Shown here: in pieces, positions 16,067 to 24,210 of the stretch | How positions within the stretch are numbered: the stretch's first letter is position 1 | Layout: each line of letters starts with the position of its first letter | Notes under the pieces: model-generated | What the model was told of the DNA's origin: nothing | What the model saw: the letters and a program-made list of their open reading frames with translations, nothing else | Database searches by the model: none | Assembly: GCF_001420995.1 (NCBI RefSeq) | Contig: NZ_CP012184.1 | Coordinates: 4,510,501-4,574,500, forward strand | Source: Pseudonocardia sp. EC080619-01 | GTDB lineage: Bacteria > Actinomycetota > Actinomycetes > Mycobacteriales > Pseudonocardiaceae | Direction of reading: 5' to 3' | DNA length: 64,000 nucleotides | Program-made: the position numbers and the translations under genes

Positions 16067-16381
16067 ATGCGGAAGTCCGTTCGCGGCGCGCTCGTCGGCG
16101 CGACCCTGCTGCCCCTGGCCGTCGCGGCCCCGGGCATGGCCTTCGCCGGTTCCACCGGCTACGACGAGGCTCCGAAGAAGGAGCACTCGAAGGACAAGGG
16201 CGACGATCACCACAAGCACAAGAAGCACCACAAGCACGACCACAAGAAGTGGGAGCACAAGGAGGAGAAGGAGAAGCCGAAGGGCCCGCTCCCCGAGCTC
16301 CCCGCGACCCCGCTCGACCCGATCCTGGACATGATCCCGGCTCCGGAGGCCCCGTCGGCGCCGGACTTCTCGATCAACTGA
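16067..16381 (+). CDS. small secreted His/Lys-rich protein
   Basis: A 104-residue protein. Residues 1-28 are a Sec-type signal (MRKSVRGALVGATLLPLAV, cleavage near AFA). The mature part opens with a highly charged stretch (about residues 34-68) dominated by His, Lys, Glu and Asp, for example HHKHKKHHKHDHKKWEHK, then a Pro-rich tail with a PELPATPLDPILD segment. The His-rich part could bind zinc, nickel, copper or acidic polymers; this is inference from composition. The site GAGGAGG is seven bases upstream of ATG at 16067. It is monocistronic, ending in a strong hairpin. Family unknown. Confidence 0.75.
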   Translation: MRKSVRGALVGATLLPLAVAAPGMAFAGSTGYDEAPKKEHSKDKGDDHHKHKKHHKHDHKKWEHKEEKEKPKGPLPELPATPLDPILDMIPAPEAPSAPDFSIN

Positions 16382-16398
16382 TCGTCGGTCGTCACGAC

Positions 16399-16435
16399 GG
16401 GCCGGTCCGGGCGCGAGGGGGTCCCGGACCGGCCC
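16399..16435. terminator. perfect 13-bp stem, bidirectional terminator
   Basis: GGGCCGGTCCGGG (16399-16411) and CCCGGACCGGCCC (16423-16435) form a perfect stem with an 11-base loop. It lies between the convergent small secreted-protein gene and a membrane-protein gene and can serve both. Confidence 0.75.
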
Positions 16436-16455
16436 CGCCGTGTGTGCGGGGCCGG

Positions 16456-17109
16456 TCAGACCGCGGGCGCCGGGTCCGTCGACGGCGGGTCCCGCAGCAC
16501 CGTGTCGCCCTTCACGAACCACGCGACGCCGAACGCCAGGATCGCGAGCGCCTCCAGCCAGAACAGCGTGTGGAAGCGCTCCGCGACCGCGTCCGGCACC
16601 AGCACGGCGTCCAGGAGTGCCAGCGCCAGGCACGCGACGATCGTCCACCCGCAGGTCCGGTAGACGACGTTGCGTGCCGCCCGCCGCCGGTTGCGGACCT
16701 CGCCGCGGGTGAACAGCGCGAGGCAGAACCAGGCCAGTCCCGCGAAGAACACCCCTGCCGCGACGAGGTGCAGCCACCCGACGGCGGTCCCGACCGGCGT
16801 CGCCCCGTCCTCCGGGCTCGTCGGCAGCAGCGCGACGGCGATCGCCGCCGACCCGGTGAGGTTGGCCAGCCGGTTGTCCGGCCGCTCGTAGCGGTAGCAG
16901 AACAGGAAGACCCCGACCGCGCAGAGGCTGCCGACGAAGACGTCGCGCATCGGTGAGTAGTAGTAGCGGCTGATCGAGTCGCGCAGCCCGTCCCCGCCGA
17001 GCAGCAGGTCGCCGGCGACCAGGACGAAGGGCAGCAGGATGCCGATGATCCCGACCGCGCGCCGCAGACCGAGGTAGGACAGCACGGCACCCTCGGCACG
17101 CGAACTCAT
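16456..17109 (-). CDS. polytopic membrane protein with SRYYYSPMRDVFVG motif
   Basis: A 217-residue membrane protein with about six hydrophobic helices. Conserved-looking features are SISRYYYSPMRDVFVG between the first two helices and FCYRYERPDNRLANLTG after the second; YYY/PMRD sequences of this kind recur in a widespread uncharacterised bacterial membrane family. Function unknown. ATG at 17109 gives the compact form; longer upstream extension is basic and unlike the family. It is divergent from a GH13 gene and convergent with the His-rich peptide gene. Confidence 0.68.
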   Translation of the reverse strand: MSSRAEGAVLSYLGLRRAVGIIGILLPFVLVAGDLLLGGDGLRDSISRYYYSPMRDVFVGSLCAVGVFLFCYRYERPDNRLANLTGSAAIAVALLPTSPEDGATPVGTAVGWLHLVAAGVFFAGLAWFCLALFTRGEVRNRRRAARNVVYRTCGWTIVACLALALLDAVLVPDAVAERFHTLFWLEALAILAFGVAWFVKGDTVLRDPPSTDPAPAV

Positions 17110-17182
17110 GATCGAGATCGTCGCAGGGGCCCGTGCCCGCGCGGGCACCGGCCGTCTGCGGCGCCGCCGCCGAGGAGGCAGC

Positions 17183-18487
17183 ATGTCCGCGATGACTCGT
17201 ACCGCTACGTGGGCCGACCACGCGATCTGGTGGCAGCTGCAGCCGCTCGGCTTCACCGGGGCCGAGCGGGACGCGCTCCCGGCGGACGCCCCGGCCGTGC
17301 ACCGGTTGGACCGGATCCTGCCCTGGCTGGACTACCTGCTCGAACTCGGCTGCAACGGGCTCGCGCTCGGCCCGGTGTTCGCCTCGCGCACCCACGGCTA
17401 CGACACCACCGACCACTTCCGGATCGACTCCCGCCTGGGCGACGAGCAGGACTTCGACCGGCTCGTCGAGGCGTGCCGGGCGCGCGGGATCCGGCTGCTG
17501 CTCGACGGTGTGTTCAACCACGTCGGACGGGACTTCGACGCGTTCCGGCGGGCCGAACAGGGCGACCCCGACGCCCGCCGCTGGTTCCGCTGGGACGGCG
17601 AGCACCCGGTGACCTTCGAGGGGCACGACCGGCTGGTCGCGTTCGACCACGACGAGCCCGCCGTCGCGGACCACGTCGTCGCCGTCATGACGCACTGGCT
17701 CGACCGTGGCGCCGACGGCTGGCGGCTCGACGCGGCCTACCAGGTGCCGGACGCGTTCTGGCGCCGCGTGCTGCCGCAGGTCAGGGAGGTGCACCCCGAG
17801 GCGTGGATCGCCGGGGAGGTCATCCACGGCGACTACGCGGCCGTCGTCGCCGGGTCCGGGATGGACACCGTCACCCAGTACGAGCTCTGGAAGGCCGTCT
17901 GGAGCGCGCTCAACGACCGCAACCTCCACGAGCTCGCGCACGCCGTGGGCAGGCACTCGGCGATGCTGGACACGTTCGCCCCGCTGACCTTCGTCGGGAA
18001 CCACGACGTCACCCGCCTGGCCAGCACGCTGGACCGGGCCGACCACCTCGGGCACGCGATCGCGGTGCTGATGACGCTCGGCGGGGTGCCGAGCGTCTAC
18101 GCCGGCGACGAGCAGGCCTTCACCGGGGTCAAGGAGGAGCGCGAGTTCGGCGACGACGCCGTCCGCCCGGCGTTCCCCGACGACCCGTCGGGCCTCGCCC
18201 CCTTCGGGGCCCCGGTGTTCGAGCTGCACCAGCGGCTGATCGCGCTGCGCCGCCGGCACCCGTGGCTCACACGGGCGCACACGACCGTCGAGCACCTGAC
18301 CGACACCGCGATCGCCCTGCGCAGCACCGGCCCCGAGCAGAGCCTGGTGACGCTCCTGTCTGTCGACGACGGACCGCAGCGGTTCCCCGACGGCCTCCGC
18401 GGCGCCACGGTCACCGACTCCGAGGGCGGGGCGCCCGACGATCCGCTGCTGCTCGCCCCGCACGCCTGGCGCATCCTCGAGGGCTGA
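17183..18487 (+). CDS. GH13 alpha-amylase family glycoside hydrolase
   Basis: A 434-residue (beta/alpha)8-barrel enzyme of the alpha-amylase family, acting on alpha-glucosidic bonds. The catalytic residues are visible: nucleophile Asp183 in DGWRLDAAY, acid/base Glu212 in AGEVIHG and transition-state Asp275 in VGNHDVT. LLLDGVFNHVGRDF is the first conserved region. There is no signal peptide, so it should act in the cytoplasm on imported or stored alpha-glucans or trehalose-like substrates. The C-terminal beta domain is short. GAGGAGG lies five bases upstream of ATG at 17183. No other glycogen or maltose gene is adjacent. Confidence 0.87.
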   Translation: MSAMTRTATWADHAIWWQLQPLGFTGAERDALPADAPAVHRLDRILPWLDYLLELGCNGLALGPVFASRTHGYDTTDHFRIDSRLGDEQDFDRLVEACRARGIRLLLDGVFNHVGRDFDAFRRAEQGDPDARRWFRWDGEHPVTFEGHDRLVAFDHDEPAVADHVVAVMTHWLDRGADGWRLDAAYQVPDAFWRRVLPQVREVHPEAWIAGEVIHGDYAAVVAGSGMDTVTQYELWKAVWSALNDRNLHELAHAVGRHSAMLDTFAPLTFVGNHDVTRLASTLDRADHLGHAIAVLMTLGGVPSVYAGDEQAFTGVKEEREFGDDAVRPAFPDDPSGLAPFGAPVFELHQRLIALRRRHPWLTRAHTTVEHLTDTAIALRSTGPEQSLVTLLSVDDGPQRFPDGLRGATVTDSEGGAPDDPLLLAPHAWRILEG

Positions 18488-18495
18488 GTCCCGGT

Positions 18496-18882
18496 TCACG
18501 GGTGCCGGCCCGACAGCACGCAGAACTCGTTCCCCTCGGGATCGGTGAGGACGACCCAGCTCTGGTCGCCCTGGCCGACGTCGGCGCGGTGGGCGCCCAG
18601 GCCGAGCAGGCGGCCGACCTCGTCGTCCTGCCGGTCGGGGCCGGGGTCGAGATCGATGTGGAGCCGGTTCTTGACGGCCTTCGCCTCGGGGACGTGGGCG
18701 AACGTCAGCACCGGGGGCACCGGACCGGTGTGCGTACCGCCTCCCGCCGGTGGTGGGGGCCCGATCGTGACGATCCCGTCGTCTTGGTCCCGCACGTCGT
18801 AGCCGAGGACCGCGCACCAGAAGCGGGCGAGCCGGCCGGGATCGGCGCAGTCGATCGCGAGTTCGGTGAACGTGCTCGTCAT
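18496..18882 (-). CDS. VOC (glyoxalase/dioxygenase) superfamily protein
   Basis: A 128-residue single VOC domain built from two beta-alpha-beta-beta-beta repeats: TSTFTELAIDCADPGRLARFW at the start and KAVKNRLHIDLDP in the middle. The end VVLTDPEGNEFCVL is the usual glyoxalase-like C-terminus with a potential metal-ligand Glu. His and Glu positions could bind a metal, but the reaction is not predictable; members include glyoxalases, resistance proteins and dioxygenases. It is divergent from the AlkB-like gene, and the LexA box lies between them. Confidence 0.83.
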   Translation of the reverse strand: MTSTFTELAIDCADPGRLARFWCAVLGYDVRDQDDGIVTIGPPPPAGGGTHTGPVPPVLTFAHVPEAKAVKNRLHIDLDPGPDRQDDEVGRLLGLGAHRADVGQGDQSWVVLTDPEGNEFCVLSGRHP

Positions 18883-18956
18883 CTCGGCCTCCTGGTCACG
18901 GGGTGCGTTCCGGGGCCGGACGCTAGCCGCGGGGACCGACAGTTCCGCCGACGGGG

Positions 18957-18972
18957 TCGAACTTCTGTTCGA
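18957..18972. promoter_or_regulatory. perfect actinobacterial LexA (SOS) box
   Basis: TCGAAC-TTCT-GTTCGA is an exact match to the mycobacterial/actinobacterial LexA palindrome TCGAAC(N4)GTTCGA. It ends 20 bp before the AlkB-like GTG start and lies 75 bp from the divergent VOC gene, so damage induction of the dioxygenase is likely. Confidence 0.85.
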
Positions 18973-18992
18973 ACCGGGGTACCGTCTGCCGG

Positions 18993-19622
18993 GTGGACGC
19001 CTGCTGGCAGGGATCGCTGTTCGCCGCCACCGGCGGCGGGCTCTCCGTAGCCTTTCGGCACGAGCTGGCGCACGGTGCCTGGGTCGACGTCGTACCCGGC
19101 TGGGTCCCCGACCCCGACCCGCTGTTCGACCGGCTGCGTCGCACCGTCCCGTTCACCGGGCACCGCCGCCGGATGTACGACCGCATGGTCGAGGAGCCGC
19201 GGCTGACCCACCGCTGGCTGCTGCCGGATCCCCGTGTGCCGGACCGTCTGCTCGACATGGGGGCGGAGCTGGGGGAGCGGTACGGCGAGGACTTCACCCA
19301 GGTCGGCGTCAACCTCTACCGCGACGGAACCGACGGCGTCGCCTGGCACGGGGACCGGGTCGCGCGGGAGCGGCCCGAAGCCGTCGTCGCGCTGGTGTCG
19401 CTCGGGGCGACCCGGCCGCTCCGGCTGCGGCCGACCGGTGGCGGCGCGTCGGTGTCGTTCCCGCTCGCCTCGGGCGACCTGCTGGTGATGGGCGGCAGCT
19501 GCCAGCGGACCTGGCAGCACAGCGTGCCGAAGGTCGCCGCGTCCGGTCCGCGCATCAGCGTCCAGTTCCGGCACCTCTACCCCGGGTCACCGGGGATGCC
19601 GCGGGGCGGGGGAGACGCATAG
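18993..19622 (+). CDS. AlkB-like 2-oxoglutarate/Fe(II) dioxygenase
   Basis: A 209-residue member of the AlkB family, which removes methyl lesions from bases in DNA or RNA by oxidative demethylation using 2-oxoglutarate and Fe(II). The metal triad is His119 and Asp121 in WHGDR and His176 in WQHSVPK; Arg187 in PRISVQFR is the expected 2-oxoglutarate anchor. NLYRDGTDGVAWH is the family core. The GTG start at 18993 lies 20 bp after a perfect LexA box, so expression is probably SOS-controlled rather than Ada-controlled. It ends nine bases before nadD on the same strand. Confidence 0.88.
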   Translation: MDACWQGSLFAATGGGLSVAFRHELAHGAWVDVVPGWVPDPDPLFDRLRRTVPFTGHRRRMYDRMVEEPRLTHRWLLPDPRVPDRLLDMGAELGERYGEDFTQVGVNLYRDGTDGVAWHGDRVARERPEAVVALVSLGATRPLRLRPTGGGASVSFPLASGDLLVMGGSCQRTWQHSVPKVAASGPRISVQFRHLYPGSPGMPRGGGDA

Positions 19623-19631
19623 TCTGCGGCG

Positions 19632-20225
19632 ATGCAGCGCAAGATCGGCGTGATGGGCGGGACGTTCGATCCCGTCCACCACGGCCACCTGGTCGCAGCC
19701 AGCGAGGTGGCCGACCGGTTCGCCCTCGACGAAGTGATCTTCGTGCCGACCGGTGAGCCCTGGCAGAAGACCGGGCGCGACGTCTCGCCCGCCGAGGACC
19801 GCTACCTGATGACGGTCGTCGCGACGGCGTCGAACCCGCGGTTCTCGGTCAGCCGGGTCGACATCGACCGGACGGGACCGACCTACACCGCGGACACCCT
19901 CGCCGACCTGCACGAGGCGATGCCCGAGGCGCAGCTGTTCTTCATCACCGGCGCCGACGCGCTTCAGCAGATCCTGTCCTGGCGCAAGGTCGACGAGCTG
20001 TTCCGCTACGCCCACTTCGTCGGTGTGACCCGGCCCGGGTACGAACTCGCCGACGGGCACCTGCCCGAGGGTTCCGTCACGACGGTCGAGGTGCCGGCGA
20101 TGGCGATCTCGTCCAGTGACTGCCGGACGCGCGTCGCCGCTGGGCGGCCGGTCTGGTACCTCGTGCCGGACGGGGTCGTCCAGTACATCTCCAAGCGCAG
20201 CCTCTACGTGGATCCGGGTCGCTGA
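19632..20225 (+). CDS. nadD: nicotinate-nucleotide adenylyltransferase
   Basis: A 197-residue NadD enzyme that transfers AMP from ATP to nicotinate mononucleotide, giving deamido-NAD in NAD biosynthesis. The nucleotidyltransferase signature GGTFDPVHHGHL is at residues 9-20, and the C-terminal SSSDCRTR (about 163-170) is a variant of the ISSTxxR motif. Length is normal. In most actinobacteria nadD lies immediately before rsfS; here rsfS begins 33.7 kb downstream. ATG at 19632 immediately precedes the conserved start MQRKIGVMGGTF. Confidence 0.92.
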   Translation: MQRKIGVMGGTFDPVHHGHLVAASEVADRFALDEVIFVPTGEPWQKTGRDVSPAEDRYLMTVVATASNPRFSVSRVDIDRTGPTYTADTLADLHEAMPEAQLFFITGADALQQILSWRKVDELFRYAHFVGVTRPGYELADGHLPEGSVTTVEVPAMAISSSDCRTRVAAGRPVWYLVPDGVVQYISKRSLYVDPGR

Positions 20226-20311
20226 CCTGCGGTTCTGCCGCCTGTGTCCCTGGCGGGTGCGAGATCGTCCCGGTGCTCGCCCGACGTCTCCGCCCGATCG
20301 CCGTGAGCCCG

Positions 20312-20981
20312 ATGAGCCGACACCATGCACTCCTCGACGACCCCGCCGTCGCCCGCGCCGCCAAGACCCTGTGGGCCTACCACCGGCTCGACGACGCCTG
20401 GGGCGTCACGACCGACGTGGGCATCGGACTCGGCGGTCACGACCTGTCCGTCGTGGACACGGCCGTTCAGTTCTACCGGTGCGGCCGCATCCCGCTGATC
20501 GTGTTCACCGGCGCCAACGCGCCCACCACCATCGACCGCTTTCCCCGAGGGGGAGGCGGTCCATTTCCGCGAACGTGCCCTGGAGCTCGGCGTCCCCGCC
20601 GCGTCGGTCCTGAGTGAGCCGACGGCGACCAACACCGGCGAGAACATCACCCGAGCCCGGGCACTCCTTGCCGACGCCGGTGTCGTCCCGGCCGCGGTCA
20701 CGCTGATAAGCCGCCCGTATCAACAACGCCGGGCCCGGGCCACCTGCCGCGCGCTCTGGCCCGAGGTCGACGTCGTCACGGCCGGCGCGCAGACCGGCAT
20801 CCGGGACTACATCGACACGATCGGTGACGAGCACCGCGTCATCACCATGCTCCCCGGGGACACCCAGCGCATCGGGGTCTACGCCGACCGCGGGTTCGCC
20901 GCTCCCGAGCCCATGCCCGACGACGTCCGAGCAGCGTTCGAACTGCTCGTCCGACGGGGCTACACCGGGCGACTCGTCTGA
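20312..20981 (+). pseudogene. YdcF/DUF218-like gene broken by a one-base frameshift
   Basis: The first frame (from ATG 20312) encodes LGGHDLSVVDTAVQFYRCGR and IVFTGANAPTT. After the C-run at 20543-20546 the homology continues in the next frame: HFRERALELGVPAASVLSEP, then ATNTGENITRARALLADAG and the end at 20979-20981. Removing one C restores a continuous protein of about 220 residues of the ElyC/SanA/YdcF (DUF218) family, linked to envelope functions. As written, the first frame ends at 20617. It is a recent pseudogene or a homopolymer sequencing error. Confidence 0.72.
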
Positions 20982-21078
20982 CTGCCGACCGTCGGGAACG
21001 GACCGGCCCGCGCCTGCCCGGAGGCCGTGCACCCCGCTCCCGCCCTGTCCCACTGTTTCGGATGGCCTGCTCGGTGCC

Positions 21079-21633
21079 TTAGATCTCACGGATCGGTCGA
21101 GCCGGGTTGCCGGCGACGAGAAAGCGGTCGAGGACATCGCGGGTCACGACGCTCCCGGCACCGATGACGGCGTCCGCCCCGATGGTGACACCGGGGCAGA
21201 CGATGACCCCCGCGCCGAGCCAGGCGTTGCTTCCGATGCTGATGGGCAAGGGACGTTCCCATCCCTCACGCCGGCGGTCGTGGTCCTCGACAGGATGCTG
21301 CGCGGTCAGGAGCTGGGTGCGCGGACCGATCCGGACGTCGTCGGCGATGGTGATCGTCGCGTCGTCCATGAACAAGGCGTCGTGGTTGACGAAAGTGCGT
21401 GCGCCGAGGGCGATGTGGGTGCCGTAGCTGCACTGGAACCGGGGCAGCACGACGACGCCGTCGCCGAGCCGTCCGACGATCTGGCGGAGGACGGACTCGC
21501 GCTCGTGGTCGTCGTCGGCGCCGGTCGAGTTGAACTGGTCGAGCAGGCGCCGGCAGCGGCGTCGGTCGTCGACGAGGTCGGGCTCGTCGAGGTACCACTC
21601 GTTGCGGAGCATGCGCTCCTTCTGCTCGCCCAC
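21079..21633 (-). CDS. maltose/galactoside O-acetyltransferase-like hexapeptide enzyme
   Basis: A 184-residue acetyl-CoA-dependent sugar O-acetyltransferase of the Maa/LacA family. The N-terminal helical part has MLRNEWYLDEPDL and the LDQFNSTGADD segment. The rest is a left-handed beta helix with hexapeptide repeats (IGPRTQ, IGSNAWLGAGVIV, IGADAVIGAGSVVT) and the active-site region RTFVNHDALFMDDATITI. It would acetylate a free sugar or glycoside in the cytoplasm. GTG at 21633 gives the family-like N-terminus; an ATG at 21612 with AAGGAG upstream is the alternative start. Confidence 0.86.
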   Translation of the reverse strand: MGEQKERMLRNEWYLDEPDLVDDRRRCRRLLDQFNSTGADDDHERESVLRQIVGRLGDGVVVLPRFQCSYGTHIALGARTFVNHDALFMDDATITIADDVRIGPRTQLLTAQHPVEDHDRRREGWERPLPISIGSNAWLGAGVIVCPGVTIGADAVIGAGSVVTRDVLDRFLVAGNPARPIREI

Positions 21634-21832
21634 GCCTCCGATCCTGCGGTGGGGCGGTCGCCGGGTACAAGTCGTTACGAGCCGACCCGGTCCGGCCGAC
21701 GCGTCGTCGGGTCGGTCATCGAACAGGCTCCGGGGACTCGGGGCGCGTCGGCTGCGACCGGGGCCGGGATTACGAGGGCGACCTGCGCTCCTGGTGGTCA
21801 GGGGGTGCGAGGGCGCGAATGTTACTAGCGGA

Positions 21833-21848
21833 TCGAACGCATGTTCGA
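21833..21848 (+). promoter_or_regulatory. perfect actinobacterial LexA (SOS) box
   Basis: TCGAAC-GCAT-GTTCGA is an exact LexA palindrome ending 14 bp before the HNH protein start at 21863. It would overlap the promoter, so the gene is probably repressed by LexA until DNA damage. Confidence 0.87.
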
Positions 21849-21862
21849 GTACGATCGATCAC

Positions 21863-23128
21863 ATGACCGCGGTCCAGGAACCTCCACGCACCGGCACGTC
21901 TGCCGGGGATCCGGGGTTCCCGCAGGTCGACCTGGCCCTGGTCCAGTTGGCCGCGGAGCAGGCCGCGCACGACGACTTGTCCGGTGTCTCCGAAGCGGAG
22001 TTGATCGACCAGATCCAGCAGCTGGAGTCGGTGCAGCACTCCCTCGCGGCGTTGCAGGCGACCCGGGTGCGGGCGTTCGCCCGGCTCCATGTGGAGAACG
22101 GCATCGCGGCTGGACAGACCGACCCGGATCGGCTGCAACGTGGGGTGGTCGCCCAGGTCGGATTGGCCTGCCGGGTCTCGCCGACCGAGGCCCGCCGCCG
22201 GGTGAGCGTCGCCCGGGACCTGCACGACGGCCTCGATCACGTCCGTGGGCTGTTCGCCGCCGGGGAGCTGTCGGCGCTCAAGGTGACGGCGGTAGTGACC
22301 GCGTGCTCGGATCTCGACCGCGCCGAACGCGCCGCGGTGGACGCGCGCCTGGCCGCCCACGAGCTGACCCGGCTCGGGATCCGGCGATTGCAGGACCTCG
22401 CACGCAAGTTCGCCGCCGAGGTGGCGCCGGAGAAGTTCCGCGCCAGGGTCGAGTCCGCCCGCGCCGAGCGGCGCGTGACCCTGCGCCCGGCGCCGGATGC
22501 GATGACGTATCTGACCGCGTATCTGCCGGTCGAGCAGGGTGTGGCCTGCCTCGCCGCGTTGAACAAGGCGTTCACCGAGGTGTCGGTGAACCCGGCACCC
22601 CTGACCCGGACTCGTGGTCAGGTCATGGCCGACACGCTCGTCGAGCGGGTCACCGGACAAGCCGTGGCGACCGATGTGGATGTCGAGGTCCAGGTCGTGG
22701 TGCCGATCGAGGCGCTGCTGGACCCGGACTCGCCACTCCCGGCGGAGATCCCCGGCCACGGCCCGGTCCCGGTCGACCTCCTCGCCACGAGCGAGGGAAA
22801 GAAGACCCTGCGCCGCCTGATCACTTCCGACGGTGTCGTGGTCGGCGGGGACTCCCGCCAGCGCACCTTCACCGGCTTGCTGGCCCGGCTGGTGCGGGTG
22901 CGGGCGGGGAACCGGTGCACCGAGCCGTACTGCGATGCCCCGGTGCGCCATATCGACCACATCCACCGGGATGCCGAGGGCGGGGCGACCGAGCTCGACA
23001 ACGGGCGCGGGGTGTGCGAGTTCCACAACCATGTCCGCGAGCAGGCGGGGTGGCGGGTGGCCCGCGGGCCGGACGGCGGGGTGCGGACCACGACCCCGAC
23101 CGGGCACACCTACCTGGCGCCCGGATGA
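21863..23128 (+). CDS. 13E12-repeat (DUF222) HNH endonuclease-like protein
   Basis: A 421-residue protein with an N-terminal DUF222 helical domain (about residues 40-300, including ESVQHSLAALQATRVRAFAR) and a C-terminal HNH nuclease-like motif near residues 352-395 (CTEPYCDAPVRHIDHIHRD, then ELDNGRGVCEFHNH). This is the actinobacterial 13E12 repeat family, present in many copies in Mycobacterium tuberculosis; several of those copies have LexA boxes. The perfect LexA box upstream agrees with that. Catalysis is unproven for the family; a role in DNA-damage response or as a selfish element are both possible. The leader is only about 15 bases long. Confidence 0.88.
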   Translation: MTAVQEPPRTGTSAGDPGFPQVDLALVQLAAEQAAHDDLSGVSEAELIDQIQQLESVQHSLAALQATRVRAFARLHVENGIAAGQTDPDRLQRGVVAQVGLACRVSPTEARRRVSVARDLHDGLDHVRGLFAAGELSALKVTAVVTACSDLDRAERAAVDARLAAHELTRLGIRRLQDLARKFAAEVAPEKFRARVESARAERRVTLRPAPDAMTYLTAYLPVEQGVACLAALNKAFTEVSVNPAPLTRTRGQVMADTLVERVTGQAVATDVDVEVQVVVPIEALLDPDSPLPAEIPGHGPVPVDLLATSEGKKTLRRLITSDGVVVGGDSRQRTFTGLLARLVRVRAGNRCTEPYCDAPVRHIDHIHRDAEGGATELDNGRGVCEFHNHVREQAGWRVARGPDGGVRTTTPTGHTYLAPG

Positions 23129-23210
23129 CCGATACCTGCCGTCCGCTGCACGGTGCTGTCCTGTCCGGACCTCGCCGGGGCGGGGCGCGCCGTCATGGCG
23201 ACGTACTCGG

Positions 23211-23228
23211 GGAGTCACCCGCGACTCC
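23211..23228. terminator. hairpin between convergent HNH and cyclase genes
   Basis: GGAGTC (23211-23216) and GACTCC (23223-23228) form a perfect 6-bp stem with a six-base loop in the 124-bp convergent gap. A candidate bidirectional terminator. Confidence 0.4.
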
Positions 23229-23252
23229 AGGGGTCGGCGAGCCGTCGAGGCG

Positions 23253-24188
23253 TCAGAAGGTGGCGATCGGGTTGACCGGGCTCCCCGACGTCCCCGCGAA
23301 GCGGACCGGCGCGACGGCGAGCTGGAAGTCCCACTGGCCGAGCTCGGCGGCCGTCGTCGCACACGTCTCGAGGTCGCAGTTGTCTAGCAGCCACAGTCCC
23401 ATCGCGACCAGGCCCACGGCGTGCACCGGCATCAGCACGGCGTCGTACCCCGACGGCTGGACGTCCTGGGGCGTGTCGGCCCCGATCAGGGCGACGTCCC
23501 GTTCGTGCAGCCACGGCAGGCAGGAGGCGTGCCAGCCCGCCTGCGTGACACCGCCGGCCTCGCCGCCGTCGTGCCGGACGCGCCCACGGCCGGTCCGCAG
23601 GAGAACCGCGTCGCCGCGTTGCACCCGAACACCCTGGCGGCGCTCGGCCTCCTCGAGGTCGTCGGGGACGACACCCTCGCCCGGTTCCAGCCACGGGACG
23701 CCGCGAGCGCCCGCGACGTCCAGCAGGACGCCCCGCGTGACGATCCCGTTCGCCGCCGCCGTGACCGCCGCCCACGCCGATCCCGTCGTGGGATCGACGA
23801 GCGAGTGGGGCCGCCCGTTGTACATGGCGCCGTCCCAGAAGAGGTGGCACGGCGAGTCGACGTGGGTGACGGTGTTGCCGTGGAAGCCGATGGCGAGCCG
23901 CTCGGAGGAGAAGCCCCAGCGCCGGTCGGCGTGGAACGCGGCAGGCATCCCCTCGGCGCCCGGCATGTCGGCGGCGCACGGGCACGTCGTCGTCGACCGC
24001 TCCATCTCGCCGGGTACGGCGACGTCCCAGGCACACGAGACGCTCCTGCCGTGCCGCACGGCGCGCGCCGCCGCCAGGCGGACGTCGTCGGTGACGTGGT
24101 TCAGGGTGCCGAGCTCGTCGTCGTCACCCCACCGTCCCCAGTTCGAGAGCGTCTCGAAGTACCCGAGCACGTCGTCCTGTGTGGGCAT
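23253..24188 (-). CDS. cyclase/kynurenine-formamidase family hydrolase
   Basis: A 311-residue protein of the metal-dependent cyclase family (KynB-like). The metal-binding signature appears as GFHGNTVTHVDSPCHLF (about residues 95-111), with His and Asp ligands, and a second region DVALIGADTPQ follows. The N-terminal WGRWGDDDELGTLNHVT is typical of the longer subfamily that hydrolyses cyclic or amide substrates. ATG at 24188 starts a coherent protein; the in-frame extension upstream is low-complexity. It follows a secreted serine hydrolase gene by 22 bases on the same strand. The substrate is unknown. Confidence 0.84.
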   Translation of the reverse strand: MPTQDDVLGYFETLSNWGRWGDDDELGTLNHVTDDVRLAAARAVRHGRSVSCAWDVAVPGEMERSTTTCPCAADMPGAEGMPAAFHADRRWGFSSERLAIGFHGNTVTHVDSPCHLFWDGAMYNGRPHSLVDPTTGSAWAAVTAAANGIVTRGVLLDVAGARGVPWLEPGEGVVPDDLEEAERRQGVRVQRGDAVLLRTGRGRVRHDGGEAGGVTQAGWHASCLPWLHERDVALIGADTPQDVQPSGYDAVLMPVHAVGLVAMGLWLLDNCDLETCATTAAELGQWDFQLAVAPVRFAGTSGSPVNPIATF

Positions 24189-24210
24189 GCGCCGGAGGGT
24201 AGCGCCGCCC

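Noticed and set aside
16013..18817. A long minus-strand frame opposite the GH13 gene
   Set aside because: Composition is Arg/Pro/Gly shadow-like and it covers genes with intact catalytic motifs and proper ribosome binding sites.
21863..23128. HNH protein as a transposase or group II intron endonuclease
   Set aside because: The DUF222 domain marks the 13E12 family; there are no terminal repeats, target duplications or intron domains.
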